From Xenorhabdus sp. IM139775 (lineage in GTDB: Bacteria > Pseudomonadota > Gammaproteobacteria > Enterobacterales > Enterobacteriaceae), in assembly GCF_028598745.1 (NCBI RefSeq), contig NZ_JAQRFK010000032.1, forward strand, positions 1 through 34,714: a stretch of DNA of 34,714 nucleotides. The letters run 5' to 3'. The notes beneath the pieces are model-generated. The model was not told the origin of the DNA and made no database searches. It saw only the letters and a program-made list of their open reading frames with translations. Of the stretch, positions 29,302 through 34,714 are shown one piece after another (position 1 is the first letter of the stretch; each line of letters begins with the position of its first letter). The position numbers were made by a program, and so were the translations under genes.

Positions 29302-29322
29302 GCGGCGCCAAATAGGCGCCGC
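29302..29322 (+). terminator. GC-rich hairpin between mutT and yacG, possible bidirectional terminator
   Basis: Perfect 8-bp stem GCGGCGCC (29302-29309) and GGCGCCGC (29315-29322), loop AAATA, placed between the convergent mutT and yacG. It lacks a T-run on either side. It is flanked by direct copies of TAATATCC (29293-29300, 29325-29332). Confidence 0.5.
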
Positions 29323-29361
29323 TATAATATCCGTTATATGATATTGATAATATTACCTGTA

Positions 29362-29556
29362 TTATTTTGGTTCTTCGCTCCAGTCATCATTTTCTGAACT
29401 GTCGCTTTGGCTTGGTATTGTTTTTTCCTCATTGGCCCATTCCCCCAAGTCGATTAACTGGCAACGTTTGCTGCAAAATGGGCGATATGGGCTAATTTCT
29501 CCCCATATTACTGTGTTGCCACATGTTGGACATTCGACAGTCAATACTTCAGACAT
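29362..29556 (-). CDS. yacG: DNA gyrase inhibitor / zinc protein YacG
   Basis: Encodes 64 residues (E. coli 65). This small zinc-finger protein binds GyrB and inhibits DNA gyrase. The four zinc cysteines are Cys9, Cys12, Cys28 and Cys32 (CPTC and CSKRC). The central segment [16 protein letters not shown] and the acidic C-terminus [11 protein letters not shown] are almost identical to E. coli. GGGAG lies upstream of the ATG on this strand. In E. coli it is encoded after zapD; here about 180 bases with a repeat element lie between them. Confidence 0.96.
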   Translation of the reverse strand: MSEVLTVECPTCGNTVIWGEISPYRPFCSKRCQLIDLGEWANEEKTIPSQSDSSENDDWSEEPK

Positions 29557-29605
29557 ATTATTTTCTCCCGTTTAAGTTGAAAGCCACGCTGTCCATTCTC
29601 ACGCC

Positions 29606-29735
29606 GCAGCTTTGTTGGCTGAACTCACTATTCAACAAGGAAATCAACGGAGAAATCCAGTGACGTAGTTCATAGAATTAGCTGTACTACGGGAAAGCGT
29701 TCCCGTGCTGCAACTTGAAATTTATTGGATATATG
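29606..29735. repeat. Degenerate copy of an enterobacterial intergenic repeat
   Basis: The segment opens with GCAGCTTTGTTGGCTGAACT and closes with GCTGCAACTTGAAATTTATT followed by GGATATA. I remember both end blocks from repeats scattered between genes in Xenorhabdus, Photorhabdus and Serratia. The outer GCAGC and GCTGC are inverted. The centre is diverged and holds the hairpin at 29689-29706. It ends exactly at the zapD stop. The identification is from memory and needs a genome search. Confidence 0.45.
29689..29706 (-). terminator. Hairpin downstream of zapD
   Basis: ACGGGAA (29689-29695) and TTCCCGT (29700-29706) form a perfect 7-bp stem with a 4-nt loop, about 30 bases after the zapD stop. 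No T-run follows on the minus strand, so it may be a structural part of the repeat instead of a terminator. Confidence 0.4.
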
Positions 29736-30494
29736 TTAACAGCAGGCCAATTCAAATGACAAATGGGCAGGGACAACACCATGCTCACTATCCATTGGTA
29801 AGAAACGGATGGCGAAGCGTGTTTTATAGCCGGAGATTTGTGGGTAAACCAATGCACTTGGTACAACATCCAATTTTAATCTCAGCAAATCAGCTTCATC
29901 TGCATTCCCTTGATAAAATCCATTGTGACTGGCTTTAGGGGTGAAAATGGCAGAATGGCGTATAAGTTCCAGAATACTTTCCAAGGCTTGCTGTAATGGA
30001 TGCAGGCTATCTAGCCAGGTTTTGACAGATTCATCCCTGACGGATTGTGGTAAATGTAGCCACAGATGCAATGTTGGTAAGTCAAAACTACAACATCCCC
30101 CGGGGATGCTGAGTCGTTGGCGTACCATGCTGATCATCCGATCTTCTTTAATATACTGACTAAGCCGGGGGGCTTGGTTTAAGGCAATACTGCGTTCTTT
30201 AAGCTGCTTGGTCAAATGATGGATCATCGCGGTATCGGCATTTGGCGCACTGAGCCATTGTTTTAATTTCGTCTGCTGGCGATCCAACTCTTTCAATAGC
30301 TCAGAACGGACTTCACCGCGTTCTAGGATCTCAATTAATTCGGCAATGGTACGGAAAAACGCGAGGCTGCTTGCCTGAGAATCTAGCTGGCGTTGTTTTT
30401 CCAACTGTTGCAGTGAAGACTCAATCCTCAACCATGAACGCATTTTTTCATTGAGTGGATGTTCAAAAATAATCGTAGCGGTTGCATCACTCAT
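29736..30494 (-). CDS. zapD: Cell division protein ZapD
   Basis: Encodes 252 residues (E. coli 247). It binds the C-terminal peptide of FtsZ and cross-links filaments into bundles at the Z ring. The N-terminal helical domain holds [16 protein letters not shown] and [16 protein letters not shown]; the beta domain has [39 protein letters not shown] and the closing SFELACC, all close to E. coli. Its start overlaps the coaE stop by 8 bases, so the two are translated together. Confidence 0.97.
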   Translation of the reverse strand: MSDATATIIFEHPLNEKMRSWLRIESSLQQLEKQRQLDSQASSLAFFRTIAELIEILERGEVRSELLKELDRQQTKLKQWLSAPNADTAMIHHLTKQLKERSIALNQAPRLSQYIKEDRMISMVRQRLSIPGGCCSFDLPTLHLWLHLPQSVRDESVKTWLDSLHPLQQALESILELIRHSAIFTPKASHNGFYQGNADEADLLRLKLDVVPSALVYPQISGYKTRFAIRFLPMDSEHGVVPAHLSFELACC

Positions 30495-31110
30495 TACGGT
30501 TTTCCTGTCTGACTGATTGTGCTTGTTTTAAATACTGTTGATGTAACTCGGCCACTCGGGGGGTAATGCCCTGTTCACTGTTGTGGTTAACGATAACATC
30601 ATCTGCCTTTTCCAGTCTGTCCTGACGGCTGGCCTGTGCAGCCAGAATATTTGCGACTTGCCCACGGCTCACGCCATCACGAGCCATTGTTCGGTTAATC
30701 TGTACTTCAGTTGGGACATCGACAACTAAAATACGATCTGCCAAATGCATTAAATTGTTTTCAATTAACAGAGGAACCACCCATATGGCATAGGGGGCAG
30801 TCACTTGGTTTAATTGCCGCTGTGTTTCTATTTGGATCAGTGGATGTAACAGGGCATTGAGCCACTGTTTCTCTTCCGGGGCAGAAAAAATTTTTTGGCG
30901 CAACATGGTACGATTAAGGTTGCCATCGGGTAGTAATATGGTGGACCCAAAGTGCGCTGTGATTGCTTGTAATGCGGGAGTGCCAGATGCGACAACATCT
31001 CTGGCGATAATATCTGCATCAACAAGCGGGACACCAAGGGATGAAAATACATTAGAGATAGTCGTTTTACCGCTACCGATCCCACCTGTAAGTGCAACAA
31101 TATAAGTCAT
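30487..31110 (-). CDS. coaE: Dephospho-CoA kinase CoaE
   Basis: Encodes 207 residues (E. coli 206). It phosphorylates the 3' hydroxyl of dephospho-CoA, the last step of coenzyme A synthesis. The P-loop [10 protein letters not shown] is at residues 7-16, followed by [12 protein letters not shown] and the lid/core segment [23 protein letters not shown] (noted here by its VVPLL and ILVVDVP blocks). AAAGGGAT lies upstream of the ATG. It is the first gene of a coaE-zapD unit. An inverted repeat TTTGAT/ATCAAA (31129-31134, 31141-31146) lies in its upstream region. Confidence 0.97.
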   Translation of the reverse strand: MTYIVALTGGIGSGKTTISNVFSSLGVPLVDADIIARDVVASGTPALQAITAHFGSTILLPDGNLNRTMLRQKIFSAPEEKQWLNALLHPLIQIETQRQLNQVTAPYAIWVVPLLIENNLMHLADRILVVDVPTEVQINRTMARDGVSRGQVANILAAQASRQDRLEKADDVIVNHNSEQGITPRVAELHQQYLKQAQSVRQENRNE

Positions 31111-31242
31111 TCTATCCCTTTAAATATCTTTGATAGCATAATCAAATTGTAACCCAAGGAAAGCAGATGAGCTATAAACAAACACGTACAATTCCTGTTA
31201 TTGCGACCTTAAGAGGAAATAACAGAACATGTAAATACCTTG

Positions 31243-32442
31243 TTACGTTAATATTGCGCCTAATTGAAAAATAGGCAGGTACATCGCCAGTAATAATAAA
31301 CCGACAATCAAGGCCATTATCAACATCAACAAAGGCTCCAATAATTGAACCAAACTATCAGCAAGGTTGATTGATTTTTCTTGATACCATTGTGCAAGAT
31401 TGAATAGAAATAATTCTAATTCTCCTGATTCTTCACCTATCGTGACAAATTGTTGGCATAGCGAAGGGAAATAGGCTGTTTGTTTTAATGCCTCACTCAT
31501 TGATATGCCTTGTTGAATTTGCCGGTGCAGGCTTTTTACGCCAGTAATAAAAACAGGGTGCTGAGTTGCATTTAGAGCACATTCAAGCCCTGTCATGAGT
31601 GTTAATCCCGCTTTTTGTGTCATAAACAGGATATGAAATATTTGATTGGTCTGTTGATAAATAGTGAGTTGCTTAAAAATGGGAAGCCTCAGGAAAAGCA
31701 TTTTTTCTTTTACTTTAAGAATAGGAAAACGATGGCGTAGCCATAGATAACTCATTAACGATATCAGTATTATTAACAGTAGTAATATCCCATGATGGAT
31801 CAATAAATCAGAACCAGATAGAACCCACTGGGTTAACAGGGGCAGAGTGGCATTTAACGAAGAATAGACTTGTCGAAATTCTGGCAGAACGAAAATCAAC
31901 ATCAAAATAATCACCAAAAGGCTCACACAAGCGACTATCAAGGGATAGTGATACGCTTTCTGAATTTTCTTCCTCAACGTATTCTGTTGCTCCAGTCGGT
32001 TAATGATTAATTGGCAGCAATTTTCAAGCTGGCCAGTTTGCTCGCCTACTGCAATAAGTTGACAGAACAAGGGAGGAAATAATTTTGGATACTGTTCGAG
32101 AGTTGCGGAGAATGATTCTCCCTGACGAATTTTCTGAATCATGTCCGCCAAGACACATCGCCAGAGAGCATGTTTACACTCTTGTAATAGAATAGACAAT
32201 CCCTTGAGTAAAGGGATGCCTGACGTCAGTAATGTGCTTAATTGGTGAATGAAATGGAGGCGATAGGCCATTTCCTTTTGGCTGTAATAAATGATTTTTT
32301 TACATTTAATGGTATAGGGCTGAAGCTCGAGATGGCTGAGGTGCTGGAATACACTTTTTTTGCTGTGACCAATACACTCTCCTTTTATCGCTTTTCCGTT
32401 TTTGTTAATGGCTTGCCATTGGTAAATATATTCTATTTTCAT
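31243..32442 (-). CDS. hofC: Type IV pilus / type II secretion inner-membrane platform protein HofC (GspF/PilC family)
   Basis: Encodes 399 residues (E. coli HofC about 400). GspF/PilC proteins form the membrane platform on which pilin subunits are assembled. Two homologous halves are visible: FIHQLSTLLTSGIPLLKGLSIL near residue 70 and FHILFMTQKAGLTLMTGLEC near residue 265, each followed by a conserved CQ(L/F)(I)xVGExTGxLE-like segment (AVGEQTGQLE, TIGEESGELE). Hydrophobic spans lie near 165-190, 218-236 and 367-395. Its ATG overlaps the hofB stop as ATGA. Its 3' end is 132 bases from coaE. Confidence 0.95.
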   Translation of the reverse strand: MKIEYIYQWQAINKNGKAIKGECIGHSKKSVFQHLSHLELQPYTIKCKKIIYYSQKEMAYRLHFIHQLSTLLTSGIPLLKGLSILLQECKHALWRCVLADMIQKIRQGESFSATLEQYPKLFPPLFCQLIAVGEQTGQLENCCQLIINRLEQQNTLRKKIQKAYHYPLIVACVSLLVIILMLIFVLPEFRQVYSSLNATLPLLTQWVLSGSDLLIHHGILLLLIILISLMSYLWLRHRFPILKVKEKMLFLRLPIFKQLTIYQQTNQIFHILFMTQKAGLTLMTGLECALNATQHPVFITGVKSLHRQIQQGISMSEALKQTAYFPSLCQQFVTIGEESGELELFLFNLAQWYQEKSINLADSLVQLLEPLLMLIMALIVGLLLLAMYLPIFQLGAILT

Positions 32443-33983
32443 ACTGTTTCATGACCCGTAATCTGATAAATCTCTTCAAGCGTCGTTATTCCTTTTTCCA
32501 CTAATGTCAGCCCCGCTGAAAAAAGCGTTGCATCCTGCTGAGAGGCAAGTAAATGTGAATGGCTGGCGTTAGAACTGTCAGACAGGGCTTGCTGGAGTTC
32601 AGGTTTGACTTCGAGAAATTCATAGATGGCGGTTCTGCCGTAGTAGCCAGAAAAGCAGTGGTCACAGCCAACCGCATGCCATTTTTTTATCGAAAGCGAT
32701 TGTTTTATAGAACCCGATCTTACTGGAGCAGCTCCCTTTGTTGAGTGAGTCATATCAGGGATTATTGTGGGAATACTGTCTTGCTGCCGGCAATGGGGGC
32801 AGAGCTTACGAACCAGCCGTTGTGCGATGATCAATTTCACACATGAAGCTGTGGTATAGCCAGAGATGCCCAGATTATACAGGCGAGATAACGTATCAAT
32901 AGTGGAATTGGTATGCAGTGTTGATAAAACCAAGTGACCCGTTTGTGCTGCTTTCATTGATATTTCGGCGGTTTCGTTGTCACGGATCTCACCAACCATG
33001 ATGATATCGGGATCTTGCCGTAATAATGCCCTGAGGACTTTGGCAAAATCGAGGCCAATCTTGTTATTAACCGGTGTTTGGTTGATGCCATCTAAGGGAA
33101 TTTCAACGGGATCTTCGACACTACAGATATTCTTTTTAGCCTGATTTAAATACCGCAAGCAGCTATACAGTGTGACGGTTTTTCCACTGCCGGTTGGGCC
33201 TGTTACTAAAATCATCCCTTGTGGTAACTGGAGTTTTTGTTTTAAAAGTTGTAATGGTGATTCAGGCAGCCCCAATTGTTCCAAGGCTAATTGGTGTATG
33301 GTATTTAAAATACGCAGGACGATTTTTTCTCCATGGAGTGTGGGAAGTGTTGATATACGTATCGCATAACTGTTTTTGTTGTCATTCCAGTCAAATTGCC
33401 CATCTTGTGGCTGGCGTTTTTCAGCAATATTGAGTTTTGCCATGATTTTTAAGCGGGCAGGGATACCTGTATTCATTTGAGGAGGAGGCGCTTGCAGGGT
33501 ATGTAATGCACCATCAACCCGAATACGTATTTGATAGCCACGTTGAGAAGGCTCAAAATGAATATCTGAAGCCCTTTTTTGTATTGAAGTTAAGATCGTC
33601 TGATTAATTAACTGAATAACTGGTGTGTCTATTTCTTCATCATGGTGGGCGCTTGTTTGTATTGCATTATGATGACGGGCATAATTGTTATCAAGGTGCC
33701 CTATACGGTACGGCTCTTCTTTATCACTTTCTGAACAGTAATTTTGTGCTGATATGAATGAATTCCCTTGTGTCAGCCCAGATTCTATTTTTGCTTGTGG
33801 CCAAATATCTACATTAACGATTAAACCTGAAATAAATCTCAGTGCGGCGATGAAATCCTCATTAGGTGATTGACTACAGGCAATTGTGATCGTGTGAACA
33901 TCTTTCTTGATAATAATCGCCTGATGTCGTTGGCACAGTTCTTTTATTTCTTTTTCCATCAAGAGATGATCCTTATTTATCAT
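32439..33983 (-). CDS. hofB: Type IV pilus assembly ATPase HofB (GspE/PilB family)
   Basis: Encodes 514 residues from the chosen ATG (E. coli HofB about 461). It is a hexameric cytoplasmic ATPase that powers pilin assembly. Walker A GPTGSGKT is near residues 261-268, the Asp box ICSVEDPVEIPLDGINQ follows, then Walker B DPDIIMVGEIRDNETAE, the His box TGHLVLSTLHTNS and a tetracysteine zinc site (CPHC and CDHC) in the C-terminal part. The ATG at 33983 has AAGGA 9 bases upstream; a TTG at 34031 would add 16 residues and an ATG at 33959 would remove 8. The extra length is mainly in the N-terminal region (residues 60-130) and around the zinc site. Confidence 0.94.
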   Translation of the reverse strand: MINKDHLLMEKEIKELCQRHQAIIIKKDVHTITIACSQSPNEDFIAALRFISGLIVNVDIWPQAKIESGLTQGNSFISAQNYCSESDKEEPYRIGHLDNNYARHHNAIQTSAHHDEEIDTPVIQLINQTILTSIQKRASDIHFEPSQRGYQIRIRVDGALHTLQAPPPQMNTGIPARLKIMAKLNIAEKRQPQDGQFDWNDNKNSYAIRISTLPTLHGEKIVLRILNTIHQLALEQLGLPESPLQLLKQKLQLPQGMILVTGPTGSGKTVTLYSCLRYLNQAKKNICSVEDPVEIPLDGINQTPVNNKIGLDFAKVLRALLRQDPDIIMVGEIRDNETAEISMKAAQTGHLVLSTLHTNSTIDTLSRLYNLGISGYTTASCVKLIIAQRLVRKLCPHCRQQDSIPTIIPDMTHSTKGAAPVRSGSIKQSLSIKKWHAVGCDHCFSGYYGRTAIYEFLEVKPELQQALSDSSNASHSHLLASQQDATLFSAGLTLVEKGITTLEEIYQITGHETV

Positions 33984-34062
33984 TAACTTTATTCCTTTAA
34001 TATTGATATGACTTAAGCATTTTCTCTGCAATTTAAAGCCGATTGGCAGTGAAAGGCGAAGT

Positions 34063-34485
34063 TTAAACTTTCAATGTTTCCTGGCATTTTATTTTTAACG
34101 ATTCATTTTCAGACTCACAAATTGCTTTCCATTGAGTCAGGCCAGTCTTTGTATCTTGGATGGGTTTCAATGTGGCCTGAAGTCCCTTGAGATTCTGGTG
34201 TCCCACTACAAGGATTTCCCCCTCTTTTACTGAGATCGTGCTGATATAGCGGCTATTGTGGCCTGATGGGATAGAGGGATGACCGGAGTGACAATCTTTG
34301 TAATTTTCAGCGTCAAAGCGACACAGTTCCACTCCCGATTTATAAGGCACAATGGCTTGTAACATATCGGTTAATGCTGCTTTTTGGATATATCCCTGAT
34401 AACTGGGAATGGCAATTGCACCGAGAATAGATACGATAGCCATGACAACCATTACTTCAATTAATGTAAATCCTTGTTGTTTCAT
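34063..34485 (-). CDS. ppdD: Major type IV pilin-like protein PpdD
   Basis: Encodes 140 residues (E. coli PpdD 146). It is a prepilin: the short leader MKQQG is cut after Gly5 by prepilin peptidase, Phe6 becomes the methylated N-terminus and Glu10 is the conserved Glu5 of the mature pilin. A hydrophobic helix FTLIEVMVVMAIVSILGAIA follows, then IPSYQGYIQKAALTDMLQ as in PpdD. Cysteines in the C-terminal half (VELCRF, KDCHSG, AICES, IKCQE) can make disulfides. ATG at 34485 has AAAGGAAA upstream; longer frames to 34572 lack a pilin leader. No prepilin peptidase is in the window. Confidence 0.93.
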   Translation of the reverse strand: MKQQGFTLIEVMVVMAIVSILGAIAIPSYQGYIQKAALTDMLQAIVPYKSGVELCRFDAENYKDCHSGHPSIPSGHNSRYISTISVKEGEILVVGHQNLKGLQATLKPIQDTKTGLTQWKAICESENESLKIKCQETLKV

Positions 34486-34714
34486 TTTTTTTCCTTTATG
34501 CGTATTTTGGGACTGAATGTCAGTGCCAATAAGCATGAAGAAAAAGAAGAGAAATAAAATATCGTTAGTCAAATTTATGAAACTGGCTCGAAAAAATAAC
34601 CTGATGTTGCATTTTCTTGCAAAAATTTTTCGAGCCTACTCATAAATAAAAAACGGCAGAAATATTGGCCGATTGAAAGGTGCTAACATGCTAGCCTGTT
34701 ACACTTTAAGGGGG
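34486..34714. other. Upstream region of ppdD with a long inverted repeat; no gene seen
   Basis: 229 AT-rich bases to the window edge. GGCTCGAAAAA (34585-34595) and TTTTTCGAGCC (34626-34636) are perfect 11-bp inverted arms around a 30-nt loop. On the minus strand the region lies where E. coli has the end of nadC, so the repeat could be the terminator of an upstream gene or the edge of a small element. No convincing ppdD promoter was found. Confidence 0.5.

Noticed and set aside
31167-31274. Small plus-strand gene between coaE and hofC
   Set aside because: Although it has AAGGA upstream, it is only 35 codons, runs into the hofC coding end and matches nothing I know; kept only as a finding, not as a gene.
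34517-34535. Sigma-54-like promoter on the minus strand upstream of ppdD (TTGGCACTGACATTCAGT)
   Set aside because: The -24 GG block fits, but the invariant GC of the -12 element is CA, so the match is not sufficient.
1-34714. CRISPR array, tRNA or rRNA genes, insertion sequences, prophage
   Set aside because: No regularly spaced repeats, no cloverleaf or rRNA sequence, and no transposase, integrase or phage gene was recognised on either strand.

Overview
The window is a stretch of chromosome from a gammaproteobacterium of the order Enterobacterales. The proteins are close to, but clearly distinct from, their Escherichia coli counterparts. The gene order is leuO, ilvIH, cra, the complete dcw cluster from mraZ to lpxC, then secM-secA-mutT and yacG-zapD-coaE-hofC-hofB-ppdD. 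Three features suggest the Morganellaceae, most like Xenorhabdus or Photorhabdus: moderate base composition with AT-rich intergenic DNA, an acyl-CoA-ligase-like gene between leuO and ilvI, and a degenerate copy of a repeat remembered from that group. The genus is an inference; no search was run.

Region 1 (1-6179) is metabolic regulation. It holds the 3' end of leuO (the start lies outside the window), an AMP-forming acyl ligase, acetohydroxyacid synthase III (ilvI, ilvH) and the fructose/carbon regulator cra. A 33-codon reading frame is wedged exactly between the ilvH stop and the cra start and runs through a terminator-like hairpin. This is a possible leader peptide or attenuator.

Region 2 (6180-6828) is 649 bases without a convincing gene. 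It is AT-rich, with a Cra-like box, several inverted repeats, a promoter like E. coli Pmra and three TGG-type MraZ boxes at exact 10-bp spacing.

Region 3 (6829-24705) is the dcw cluster: mraZ, rsmH, ftsL, ftsI, murE, murF, mraY, murD, ftsW, murG, murC, ddlB, ftsQ, ftsA, ftsZ, lpxC. Most genes overlap or nearly touch, so they are almost certainly co-transcribed. MurC/D/E/F, MraY, MurG and Ddl build lipid II; FtsW and FtsI polymerise and cross-link septal wall; FtsL/Q/A/Z assemble the divisome; LpxC commits precursor to lipid A. MurD carries a Val where the related ligases have an acidic residue.

Region 4 (24706-29271) covers a minus-strand DUF721/DciA-like gene, secM with a variant arrest motif, secA, and mutT.

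Region 5 (29272-34714) is on the minus strand: yacG, zapD and coaE, then the type IV pilus/type II secretion-like trio hofC, hofB, ppdD. The E. coli guaC gene that lies between coaE and hofC is absent. The last 229 bases hold no gene that I can see.

I did not find a clearly new multi-gene system. The window is mainly a conserved housekeeping cluster. The observations most worth testing are the DciA-like gene at its ancestral locus, the altered SecM arrest peptide, the MurD substitution, and the ilvH-cra leader ORF.
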